DNA from: Diphasiastrum complanatum
Taxonomy: Eukaryota > Streptophyta > Lycopodiopsida > Lycopodiales > Lycopodiaceae
Assembly (NCBI GenBank): GCA_029204225.1
Contig: CM055096.1
Coordinates: 63,455,240 to 63,519,239 of the forward strand
Reading direction: 5' to 3'
DNA: 64,000 nt
Shown here: piece by piece, positions 10,349-20,909 of the stretch
Numbering within the stretch: position 1 is the stretch's first letter
Layout of the letters: each line of letters starts with the position of its first letter
Translations under genes and position numbers: made by a program
Notes under the pieces: model-generated
Databases searched by the model: none
What the model was told of the DNA's origin: nothing
What the model saw: only the letters and a program-made list of their open reading frames with translations

Positions 10349-10795
10349 GCTACGCCAATTTTTCAGTTTGCAACATGTTTGGTTGATGGTTAGCTTGCAT
10401 TAGGCATCTTATCGTGGCATGAATAGTGTTAGATCTACATTTTAGGGTTAGTTTGGGATTGATTTTGCTTGATTTGAGTGGATTTGCTTGTTTGAAATCT
10501 AATCTGATTATTAAACAAAAAAAGCTATTCAGATCACCAATCTTAAGATCCATTTGGATCTGAGATATCAGAGAAAATAACAAAAAAAGGTCAAATCTGT
10601 CAGATTTGGTCAAAAAGAGACAAAAAGTGTCATCAGAGCTCAAAACTTTTTATCCTCTATCAAGAAACCTTCGCCGAGTTGTAGATACCTTCAGTTTTGT
10701 TTACAGAACCTTCAGTTTGAAAGGCGAAGATTAATTCCCAGCAAATTTTCAGAAACATCAGAATACTACATTCTATTGCATTTCTCTGTAAGCAT
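10349..10795 (+). other. Gypsy leader fragment
   Basis: Non-coding leader after the primer site. Shares ttagcttgcat, the tagggttag block and the AACCTTCGCCGAG motif with the inverted-repeat arms at 35456-38171, so they are one Gypsy lineage. It ends where a Copia gag fragment begins. Confidence 0.6.
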
Positions 10796-10920
10796 GTCAC
10801 GACAAGGATGGAGTCACTCTTAGTGCTCCAAGACCCGTTTGATATTGTCCTAGATGAAGACGATGAGCCTCTTGGAGGACAACAATGTTGGAAGTAAATA
10901 TGGCTTATGCGATGGCTAGA
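10796..10920 (+). pseudogene. Copia gag fragment
   Basis: Roughly 30 codons reading RMESLLVLQDPFDIVLDEDD, matching RMESLMVLQDLYEFLIDDED of element A. No flanking LTR; a bare fragment between Gypsy leader and a minus-strand Copia piece. Confidence 0.65.
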
Positions 10921-11033
10921 TCTACTCACGGGTGTAGTATAGTATAGAGAGGATTGTCCAGTGGCTGAGTTTGTAAAGATAGCCACTTCTTCTTCTGAAG
11001 GCTAGAACCTTCCTGGATTTGTCAAGAATTGTG
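10921..11033 (-). pseudogene. Copia protease/pre-integrase fragment, downstream half
   Basis: Minus-strand continuation of the 15713-15832 piece: LDKSRKVLAFRRRSGYLYKL, the link between Copia protease and integrase zinc region. The two halves were one sequence before the 11034-15712 element inserted with a TTGTG duplication. Confidence 0.7.
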
Positions 11034-11715
11034 TGTTAAAAATTCACAATTCTAGCTTGACTAGTTTTGGTCATATGACTTGTAAATAGTTAGATGGTCA
11101 TGATGTGGCTTGTCACACGTGCCAAATAGCATAGGATTCCATTCATAAGGATGTTCTCAAGTAGACCTAAGTGTTAGAACCTTTGGAATGAGTCCAAATT
11201 ATGCTTAGATACAAGGGAGAAAAAATAGGAGCTATTTTTGGTAATTTTTGCATTGTTGAGGGATCTCCAAGATTCCAACCCTAACTTGGTAGGGATGAAA
11301 GATCCACCAAAATTAGCATTAGGGATAGGTTTAGGGCTACTCATACCTGCCCAAAACCGTGATGGATCATGTATATATAGGTGATGATATCTCACCAAAA
11401 TAAATCAAGCAATTTCATGTTTTTGCTCTCATAATGGTGCAATTGCTCTCTATGTTCATAATTGTTTGAGTACTTGTGATTACTAATGATTATAGGATTG
11501 AATGTAGGTCTGGTGTACAGTACTCAGACTGTGGTAGGCCGTACTTTCACACGTGTGAAGCCTTCTTCAAGGATTTGGGCCATTTAGTGAGGTTCAAGCA
11601 TAGATTTTTGATGGATTTTGATGGTTCAACTTGTGCTAATCTTATGAAATCATAATCTATTGTTTCCCTCATCATTTCAAGTGTTTTAGGATCCTTATTT
11701 GTTGTAATTTTTACA
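11034..11715 (+). repeat. 5' LTR of element B
   Basis: 682 bp, tgttaaaaattcac to taatttttaca. Contains a TATA string (TATATATAG, 11372-11380) and the 14-bp palindrome TTCACACGTGTGAA near 11547. Confidence 0.93.
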
Positions 11716-11727
11716 TGGTATCAGAGT
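11716..11727 (+). other. Primer-binding site, element B
   Basis: TGGTATCAGAGT abuts the LTR; last base differs from the usual C. Confidence 0.85.
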
Positions 11728-12271
11728 CTAAAGGCTGAAATGAGCTAAATCCTTGGTTTTCATTCAATTTGATCACAATTTTTGATCTAAATCTTGTGTA
11801 GATTGGATCTTAGCATCTAGTATTGATTCTAGAACTCAAAGTGAGTCAAATACATTGGAGATTGGTGTTGTGTGACTTCATTTGCAGGTGTTTAGGTGTC
11901 TAAAACCAGAGGCAAAGTTGAATTCAATTCACATTACCAAGATAGCAAGTTTTGCTTGCTCCAAGCATTGATTTCTAAGCGAGTTTTGGAGGTGATTTCA
12001 TAGAGAAGGCTTTCTAGCATTCAAGGAGAGGGAAGATCAGAGTTTTGGGGACTCTTCAAGGCTTTTCTAAGGTGTAGTAGACACCTCCTAAAGTGATTTA
12101 GGTTCAGTCCAACCATTGCTTGACTTATGCACCAAATTAGATCAATTTTTCATCAATTTTGATCATTTTTTGCTTGTGATTGGATAGTAGATTGTGTTGC
12201 ATCATCATTAAGTTCCATTTAGATCTTTTACAAGTGATTTTGGAAGTATATTAGGTTGCTGAAATTCACTC
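11728..12271 (+). other. Leader of element B
   Basis: 544 bp without a gag-like frame. Stops in all frames. A TGA at 12260 closes the pol frame just upstream, so the deletion junction lies near 12260-12280. Confidence 0.7.
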
Positions 12272-15016
12272 TTGATCAGGGCTAAGGGCACTAGACTTGG
12301 CAAACTTTATAAGTTGGATGCATTTGTGGATACTAATGTTGTCATGTTGGCCGAGAAGAGCAAGATATCTACTTTTACTTTATGGCACAAAAGACTTGGA
12401 CATGTCAACTCGGGTTCCATGGAGGCTATGATCAAGGAGGAGTATGCTTTAGGCCTACCAAGGTCTATTGGGAAGGAAGACAAGGTTTGTGAAGCTTGTG
12501 CCTTATCCAAGGCACATAAGAAGGTGTTTCCTAACTCCATCACAAAGTCATCTCATCCTCTTGAACTCATACACTCGGATGTGCACATTGCTAGCACCAA
12601 ATCTAATGGAGGTTCATCCATGTTTTTAACCTTCATTGATGACTACTCAAGATATTGTTGGGTGTTCTTACTTTCCTTCAAGTCTCAAGTATTTGATACT
12701 TTTGTAAAGTTCAAGTTGTTTGTGGAAAAGCATCATAATCATAGCATCAAGATTCTTAGAAGTGACAATGGTGGAGAATTCATCTCCAATGAGTTCAAGG
12801 CCTTTTGTGAGGAGGAAGGCATCAAGAAAGAGACTTCTTGTCCTTACACTCCTCAACAAAATGGAGTTGCTGAAAGAAGGAATAGAACATTATGTAAATG
12901 TTCTAAGGCTTTAAGATTAGATGCTTGTTTGTCCAAATCCTTTTGGGGTGCGTCTCTTGTATGTGCAAACTACTTGATGAATAGGGTGTCTTGCAAAGCA
13001 ATTGAAGGCAAAACTCCTTATGAGATGTTGTATGGAAAGAAACCCAATCTTAATCACTTGAAAGTTTTTGGGTGTATATGTTATGTGCATGTGCCATTGG
13101 AAACAAGAACCAAGGAGGATCCACCTTCCACAAGAGGGATCATGCTTGGATATGCAAGCTCAAGCAAGGGCTACAAAGTCTATCTCCCATCCTTGAACAA
13201 ATTTGTTGTTTCAAGGGATGTCATCTTTGACGAACATCATATGCATATGCTTGAAGAAGGCTCAAGTGCTCCAACAATCAAGAAGAAGATGGCCAAGGAG
13301 CAAGATCTTGGTTTTGAGGAGGAGCTCATGGAGGAGCAAGCACCAAACCCACCTATCACACCAAGGAGATCTTCAAGGGCAAAAGTGGAGCCATCAAGGC
13401 TCACATATCAAGGCAAAGGACAGCAAGTTGAGGGTATCTCATCCACTTCTTATGCTTTATCTAGTTTTGAAGAACCATCTAATGTTGAAGATGCATTGAA
13501 CTCCAAAGAATGGTATAAAGCTATGTTGGATGAGTATGATGCCTTGATTGAGAATGAAACTTGGTTGCTTGTTGAGAGGCCTCAAAGGAATGTAATAGGA
13601 TGCAAGTGGGTCTTCAAGCTTAAGTTGAATGCAAATGGGAGTGTTAACAAACATAAAGCAAGATTAGTTGCAAAAGGTTATGCTCAAGAGAGAGGGATAG
13701 ACTATGAGGAAACTTTTGCACCCGTGGCCAAGATGGTCACAATAAGACTAATCATTGCACTTGCATCACATTTTGGATGGATTCTATGTCAAATGGATGT
13801 CTCTAATGCTTTCTTGAATGGTTTTTTGGAGGAGGATATCTATATGGAACAGCCACAAGGGTTCATCAAGCATGGAATGGAGAACAAAGTATGCCATCTC
13901 CAAAGAAGCATCTATGGCTTGAAGCAAGCCTCGAGATCTTGGAATTCAAGACTACATTGCTATCTTATTTCACTTTCTTTTGTTCAAAGTGAATATGATC
14001 CCACTCTTTACATTAAGTTTGATGATGTTGGTATTGTACTTTTACTCATTTATGTAGATGACATCATCATTAGTGGAAATAGTGTTGATGGTATTGAAAA
14101 AATCAAGATAGATCTATCCTTAGAGTTCAAGATGGTAGATCTAGGGTGTCTTCACTTCATCTTAGGCATAGAAGTACTTAGAGGGTCTGATTTTATCTTT
14201 ATAAGTCAAGTAAACTATGCTCAAAGTCTTTTGAAGAAGTTTAAGATGGAAGTATGCAAAAGTGTTGACACACCAATGGAGCAAGATGTAAAAGTGCCAA
14301 ATGAAGATGATGAAAGATCCTTCATGGACATCACTTTTTTTAGGCAACTTATAGGTTCCTTAATGTGGATCACTATAACTAGACCAGATCTTAGCTTTAG
14401 TGTATGTAGGTTGAGCCAATCCATGCAAAAGCCATTGAATATCCATTGGAAAAAGGCTAAGAGGATTCTAAGATACATCTCGGGTACATTGGATTTTGGG
14501 ATTCTATATAGAGGAGATGTGATTAACCTTCATGCATTTAGTGATTCAGATTTTGCAGGGGACAAAAGGGATAGGAAATCAACAAGTGCCTATTCAACTT
14601 TCATAGGAGAAGGTGTGGTTTCATGGCTTTCAAAAAAGCAAGAAACTATATCTCTATCTTCAACCGAGGCCGAGTACAAAGCTTTGACAACCACTACAAA
14701 GGAGGTACTTTGGATCAAGAGATTATTGGTGGAACTAAAGATCATGGATTCAGAGGAGGCACCAATCATCTACAATGACAATATATCAGCCCAACACCTT
14801 GCATCTAACCCAATCTTCCATGCAAGATCTAAGCACATTGAGATATGCCATCACTTTGTGAGAGAAATGGTGCAAGCCAAGGAGATTGCTTTGGAGCATG
14901 TTCCAAGCAATGAATATATAGCTGATCTACTTACTAAACCACTTCAAAAGACACCTTTTATGAAGTTCAGATCATCACTTGGAGTGATTAGGAAAGCAAT
15001 GATTGAACCAAGGTAG
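12272..15016 (+). CDS. Copia pol: integrase, reverse transcriptase, RNase H (gag/PR-less)
   Basis: Open for 914 codons, but the first codon is TTG; the first ATG is codon 25 (12344). Order: HHCC zinc region (H39, H44, C73, C76), integrase core with D103, D165 and E201 (spacing 61 and 35 residues), RT with QMDVSNAF (D509) and YVDDI (594-598), RNase H with DSDFAGD, SSTEAEY (E799) and YNDN (D836), then the tail IADLLTKPLQK. All catalytic residues look intact and there is no stop or frameshift. Normal Copia polyproteins have gag and a DSGAS protease before this; both are absent. Without protease this product could not self-process, so it would need help from another element. Confidence 0.93.
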   Translation: MIRAKGTRLGKLYKLDAFVDTNVVMLAEKSKISTFTLWHKRLGHVNSGSMEAMIKEEYALGLPRSIGKEDKVCEACALSKAHKKVFPNSITKSSHPLELIHSDVHIASTKSNGGSSMFLTFIDDYSRYCWVFLLSFKSQVFDTFVKFKLFVEKHHNHSIKILRSDNGGEFISNEFKAFCEEEGIKKETSCPYTPQQNGVAERRNRTLCKCSKALRLDACLSKSFWGASLVCANYLMNRVSCKAIEGKTPYEMLYGKKPNLNHLKVFGCICYVHVPLETRTKEDPPSTRGIMLGYASSSKGYKVYLPSLNKFVVSRDVIFDEHHMHMLEEGSSAPTIKKKMAKEQDLGFEEELMEEQAPNPPITPRRSSRAKVEPSRLTYQGKGQQVEGISSTSYALSSFEEPSNVEDALNSKEWYKAMLDEYDALIENETWLLVERPQRNVIGCKWVFKLKLNANGSVNKHKARLVAKGYAQERGIDYEETFAPVAKMVTIRLIIALASHFGWILCQMDVSNAFLNGFLEEDIYMEQPQGFIKHGMENKVCHLQRSIYGLKQASRSWNSRLHCYLISLSFVQSEYDPTLYIKFDDVGIVLLLIYVDDIIISGNSVDGIEKIKIDLSLEFKMVDLGCLHFILGIEVLRGSDFIFISQVNYAQSLLKKFKMEVCKSVDTPMEQDVKVPNEDDERSFMDITFFRQLIGSLMWITITRPDLSFSVCRLSQSMQKPLNIHWKKAKRILRYISGTLDFGILYRGDVINLHAFSDSDFAGDKRDRKSTSAYSTFIGEGVVSWLSKKQETISLSSTEAEYKALTTTTKEVLWIKRLLVELKIMDSEEAPIIYNDNISAQHLASNPIFHARSKHIEICHHFVREMVQAKEIALEHVPSNEYIADLLTKPLQKTPFMKFRSSLGVIRKAMIEPR

Positions 15017-15020
15017 ATAG

Positions 15021-15030
15021 TGAGGAGGAG
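15021..15030 (+). other. Polypurine tract of element B
   Basis: tgaggaggag directly before the 3' LTR, the expected plus-strand primer. Confidence 0.75.
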
Positions 15031-15712
15031 TGTTAAAAATTCACAATTCTAGCTTGACTAGTTTTGGTCATATGACTTGTAAATAGTTAGATGGTCATGA
15101 TGTGGCTTGTCACACATGCCAAATAGCATAGGATTCCATTCATAAGGATGTTCTCAAGTAGACCTAAGTGTTAGAACCTTTGGTATGAGTCCAAATTATG
15201 CTTAGATACAAGGGAGAAAAAATAGGAGCTATTTTTGGTAGTTTTTGCATTGTTGAGGGATCTCCAAGATTCCAACCCTAACTTGGTAGAGATGAAAGAT
15301 CCACCAAAATTAGCATTAGGGATAGGTTTAGGGCTACTCATACCTGCCCAAAACTGTGATGGATCATGTATATATAGGTGATGATATCTCACCAAAATAA
15401 ATCAAGCAATTTCATGTTTTTGCTCTCATAATGGTGCAATTGCTCTCTATGTTCATAATTGTTTGAGTACTTGTGATTACTAATGATTATAGGATTGAAT
15501 GTAGGTCTGGTGTACAGTACTCAGACCGTGGGAGGCCGTACTTTCACACGTGTGAAGCCTTCTTCAAGGATTTGGGCCATTTAGTGAGGTTCAAGCATAG
15601 ATTTTTGATGGATTTTGATGGTTCAACTTGTGCTAATCTTATGAAATCATAATCTATTGTTTCCCTCATCATTTCAAGTGTTTTAGGATCCTTATTTGTT
15701 GTAATTTTTACA
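15031..15712 (+). repeat. 3' LTR of element B
   Basis: 682 bp, same ends as the 5' LTR; seven substitutions (for example cacacgt to cacacat, actgtggt to accgtggg). Confidence 0.93.
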
Positions 15713-15832
15713 TTGTGTAGCCTTCTGTATCGAATTCGGCTTTCTGACCTGAGTCGACGATTCTGCTAATTGAGAGCAGATTCTTGGTCAGATTTGGAAC
15801 GTGGAGAACATTGGATAGCTACTTGACTTCAC
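15713..15832 (-). pseudogene. Copia protease/pre-integrase fragment, upstream half
   Basis: Minus strand reads LSNVLHVPNLTKNLLSISRI then VDSGQKAEFDTEGYTI, typical of the end of Copia protease. It continues at 11033 beyond the inserted element B. The first five bases are the right copy of the target duplication. Confidence 0.75.
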
Positions 15833-16010
15833 CTTTCTCGTGAGGGAGAAAGTGCAGGCCAAAGAGATCGAACTCCACCATGTGCCATCATCAAGTTGCT
15901 TGGCTGATTTGTTTACTAAATCTTTACCTAAAGATTCATTTGTCAAGCTTAGAACTTCAATTGGAGTTATTGATAAAAGCCTTGTGATTTCCGAGGCTAG
16001 ATTTGAGGAG
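15833..16010 (+). pseudogene. C-terminal tail of a Copia pol (element C)
   Basis: Reads VREKVQAKEIELHHVPSSSC then LADLFTKSLPKDSFVKLRTS, collinear with the last 50 residues of the element B ORF. It ends in a purine-rich tract (ttgaggag) and abuts the LTR at 16011. The rest of pol is missing; its left side joins the minus-strand protease fragment. Confidence 0.8.
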
Positions 16011-16982
16011 TGTGAAAAATTGCCTCCCATGTAGAATATTGTACGTTTTGTCAATATTATTTGTTGGTTACTTGAATGGCCAAAGTGCCACTTGTACATT
16101 CACACCTAAAGTAGGTTACCACAAGTCAAGAGGAGTGGTTGTGTCCATTTTGTGAAAAATGCAAAAATAAGCTTGGTAGAGGCCAAAAATCTTGTATATA
16201 GATAAACACACATGTGTGGAGCCTGTTCCCACGTGTGAAAATAGTGTACTTGTCATGTACCATAATCATATAGGTTGTACATATGATTTAATTCAAGTTC
16301 TAGTGGCTAAAAAGGCCAAAAACTAGTTTTCTAGACATATGACACATGGCATCAATCTATTGATTGCATGAGCCACATCCTTTGGTTAGGTGTCATATCA
16401 CATGTGTAGAGGACAGCTCACATGTGTGGAATAAGCTGAAGTAGGCGAATTTTGACTTCTAGAAGATTTCCAAGTAGATTTCCATATAGAAGGAAAATGG
16501 ACCAAAAGTGCTCAAAATAGAAGGTTTTGTCCAAGTGTCAGTTTTGCATGATGAATCATCATATGACAAAGCACCTTCACACATGTGGGATCAGAGGGAT
16601 GATCAGTACCACGAGCTCCCACTTATTGTATATATAGAGCCACATTTGGCCATAATCATGGTGAGACACCAATCTTGGTTTTGGAAGCAATTTTGAGTGA
16701 TTCTCTCCATTTGTCTACATTTGTTTTGATTGTTTTGAGGTTCTATCAATGTGTACTTGATTTTCAGGTTGGAGTCCGTACTCAGACAGTGTTTCACACG
16801 TGTGAAACCATAAAGTACACTTACCTTCGATTAATTATTGTTCTTGTTAGGATTTTGTGTCTAGAATTGATCTAGATTGATCTCAAGCTGAAGTAGATTG
16901 ATAGATCAAGTAATCTGACAACCAATCCCTCTTAAGGATCAGATTAGGATCCACTCTTGGTCCTTTTTGTACTTTTTCCACA
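16011..16982 (+). mobile_element. Copia LTR flanked by both polypurine tract and primer site
   Basis: 972 bp, tgtgaaaaattgcc to ttttccaca. Same family as the LTR at 39358 (shared ttgttggttacttgaatgg and following text), but about 280 bp longer. TATA string at 16629-16637. On its left is a pol tail with polypurine tract (3' LTR context), on its right a primer site and leader (5' LTR context), as if two elements share one LTR. Confidence 0.8.
16629..16637 (+). promoter_or_regulatory. TATA box of LTR C
   Basis: TATATATAG in ttgtatatatagagcc, matching the TATATATAG of element B's LTR. Confidence 0.5.
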
Positions 16983-16995
16983 TGGTATCAGAGCC
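16983..16995 (+). other. Primer-binding site after LTR C
   Basis: TGGTATCAGAGCC directly after the LTR end. Confidence 0.85.
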
Positions 16996-17955
<960 letters not shown>

Positions 17956-18063
17956 GGGCTTTGTACATACATATATCGCTTTATTCGTTTCGCAAGCCTC
18001 TGTGGAATGTAAGTGTCGCGTACTAACCTTATTTACTAGTGGGGACAAAAAAAATGTCTTACT

Positions 18064-18890
18064 ATGGGAATTCAAGAAGTCGAAATCAAAAGTAGAGATA
18101 TTCGAACTACCTGCGAATCTTGTCTTAAAGACAAGATGACTAGAACACCCTTCAGTAAGGATGTTTATAAAGCAACTAAGGTACTTGAAATTGTGCATTC
18201 AGATATTTGTGGACTATCCAACGAATTCAAAGCTTACTGTACTGATCGAGGTATTATGCATATGAAGACTGCATCGTACACACCTCAGCACAATGGAATA
18301 GCTGAACAAAGGGATCGTACACTTATGGAAGCTGCTAGGCTTATGATGGCTCATGCGAAGGCACCAAAATAGTTGTGGGCAAAAGCAGTGGCTACATTGA
18401 ATTATCTTCAAAATCGTATTCTGAAATCTCAAATACCGGATAAAACTCCTCATGAGATATGGTGGAAGTTGAAGCCAAATCTTGCACATGTTCGACATCA
18501 GATGCGCAGTGTATATGCACATATTAGACAAGCTGAGAAAGAAACTCGATGAAAAGACAGAACAAGGTTTTTGGTAGGATTTGAGTTACATTCGTTATAT
18601 TATCGTGTCTATGTACCCGAAACTAATAGAATTAAAAATTGTTCGAGATGTTAAATTCGATGAGTCGAAATGCATAGCAGACAGTGATCTAGTCGGCTAT
18701 GAAATTCTCAAAAACTATTATGAGCTACCAACGACGACAGAAGTAAAACCAGTAGAAGATGAAAGAGAATTACTAGATTCAAAGGGAGGTCAAGATCGAG
18801 TACCTGCCAGACTTGAATCACCAGTTCGAATTCCAGCAGACAAGGTCGAATCATAATCGAACTCGAAAGCTGTAGAATCGAACTCGAAAC
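18064..18890 (+). pseudogene. Copia integrase relic (element I2)
   Basis: Starts in the zinc region (CESCLKDKMTRTPFSKDVYK, then VLEIVHSDICG) and jumps directly to NEFKAYCTDRGIMHMKTASY and TPQHNGIAEQRDRTL, so about 60 residues of the core with the second aspartate are deleted. A TAG follows at 18370; further in-frame text (LWAKAVATLNYLQNRI) shows integrase C-terminal sequence. Ends at an LTR, with RT and RNase H missing. Confidence 0.75.
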
Positions 18891-18898
18891 CACCTGTG

Positions 18899-19605
18899 TA
18901 GAAGCTCATGGTTTCTTGTTGAAGCACGAAAGATTCGCGAACAGAATCTTGTCGCAAAATATTATGTTTCTTGTTCAAAGCTCACCTATCACGAACAATT
19001 CGCGAAATATTCTAGATTCTTCTTCAAGCTCAAAACTGTCATATGTCACGAACAATTAGCAAAACACGAAGATGTCACGAAGAGACAAGTGTTGCGAACA
19101 ATTCGCGAAACACGAAGCTATAACGAAGAGACAGACTGTCGGAAATAATTTATGAACATAAATAATTTGACCCTGGAAACAGAGCGTCCATTTGGATATC
19201 AACCGTCGTAAACGATTAGATCTACTGTTACAGAATTAAAAGGCCAAAAGACCTGTCCTGTAGCAATATAAATACATGTGCACTACCTGCTGTACTCTAA
19301 CTCTCACATTGAAGAGACTCTCAGACTCATTCAATCAAAGATACCACAGCGAGATAAGACAGCAAAAGATGTATACTGATTTAGAATTTAGAATTATAAA
19401 TTCGTTTTTGATCAATAGTTTCTGTTTGTCTTAAGTTGTCTCTTAATTTTGCATATTATTTTCGCACGCTAATGCAATCAAGGTAAATACTGTTCTATTA
19501 GTACGTAGATCAGAAACAAACCCGATTGAAGACACTGATATTAGTTTGATTTATTCAAACTTTCATCGTGTTCTCTATGGAAGAATTATTTCTATTGTTC
19601 CTACA
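18899..19605 (+). mobile_element. LTR of element I family, plus strand
   Basis: Inverted copy of the inner 700 bp of 714-1420. Ends ctattgttcctaca. Carries several TTCGCGAA-type motifs (18935-19110) and a TATA box. No primer site follows, so it acts as a 3' or solo LTR, truncated at its left end. Confidence 0.75.
19267..19274 (+). promoter_or_regulatory. TATA box of LTR I2
   Basis: TATAAATA in agcaatataaatacatg; conserved with 1043-1050. Confidence 0.6.
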
Positions 19606-20909
19606 ATATTCTACTCTTTGGTCTTGGAAAATGCACAATGTGCAATATGATCGTACATTTTGGTTCAAGCTCTAGAATTGCAACTTAGAAAGCAATCCTC
19701 GCCCATGTACATATGCACATACTTTTCAATAATAAAAAACATATTTTGCAATTTCGATTACTGAATCCATGTGTCTTATTTGCAGTTTTGTGTTTTTTTT
19801 TGTGTTTTCAAACTATGCAAATTTAAAATGATCATGATGCTCTTACGAAATGATGTATCTTCTAGTGGTTCATAGACTAGCTGAATTTGGATGCTATGAG
19901 AATTTGGATGATATTGCAACATATTACTAGTTTGTTATCTTAAATTAGTTTCTCTCTCGTTTCATGAACATTTATCTATGCAACTAAATTTGAAGATCCC
20001 AATGTTAAATGTCTCTTGAGATGTCATTGTAGGTAGTGAATGTAAGTTTTATAAGCGATACACTAAATTTATATATAAGAATTTAAAATTATGATTGAAA
20101 TATTAAAACAAGTGCATGCGGGAGTGGGGGGCTAAATCCTAAAAAAATGTCCAATTGTTTTGCCAAAGTCCAAAATTAATTGATACTATGTTATGTCCCT
20201 TTTGTTCTAGACTTGACTCTCCCACATTTACTATGATATTACAAATTTGATACTTGGAGACTCCTCTTCAAGCTCCTTGACATATACAAGGTTGATATTC
20301 AAATCAATTGGCAAATCATGTATTTAGGACATAATTTTCATATTTTTACCTAAAAAGCACACAAGCAACTATGTTTGCATGTGCTTAGAATAGCATTTAT
20401 TTTCATTATTTGATAATACACTTTCACTTTCCAACAAAGTTTATTTCCTAGCATAAACGCTATCTACTACTATTCACTGACTTACCTTGGCCTGTAGGTG
20501 AAATGTAGGAGCACATAAAGTTATTATTATTTTTTTGTTGCTATCAAACAAAAAGTTTTATCCCCCCACTTAAAAAGAAATGTGTAATTGTGAATATTCT
20601 TATTTAATAAAGCAATTAAAAAAAGAAAAGAAAAGTGATACTAACTTAATGTGGTAAATACATAGAAACTATGCACATCAAGACCTTACATTCGGGGGAA
20701 AAAATGAAAGTGAATATTTTCTATTGGAAAATACAATTATTAAGACATTGTGATCGATGATGGTATGGTATGTGCTATTCTACACGAAGAGCTGATTGTA
20801 CCTTACTTTGCTACGACAATGTCATTGCCAAAAAACGAATTGTAATAATAGTGTCTGAAGTTGCTAAAACTTGAATACACTTCTCTTTTTCTTATGTTAG
20901 CCACATCAA
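19606..20909. other. AT-rich spacer downstream of the hydrolase gene
   Basis: No coding frame or element end recognised. The left 100 bp is flank of the LTR; the right part is presumably 3' UTR and terminator of the minus-strand gene, though I see no clear AATAAA just after its stop. Confidence 0.5.

Larger units (their letters stand above)
11034..15712 (+). mobile_element. Complete Copia element B lacking gag and protease
   Basis: A 4679-bp insertion with two 682-bp LTRs that differ at only 7 positions (about 1 percent), a primer site, one long pol ORF, a polypurine tract and a perfect 5-bp target duplication TTGTG (11029-11033 and 15713-15717). The LTR similarity means insertion was recent. 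Internally, the leader passes straight into the pre-integrase region; capsid, nucleocapsid and protease are missing. Either a non-autonomous deletion derivative was mobilised by a full relative (the 39358 element has gag and protease), or the deletion happened after insertion. It sits inside an older minus-strand Copia fragment. Confidence 0.93.

Noticed and set aside
12307-14478. Minus-strand and shifted frames inside the element B pol
   Set aside because: Shadows of the long plus-strand frame; no motifs of their own.
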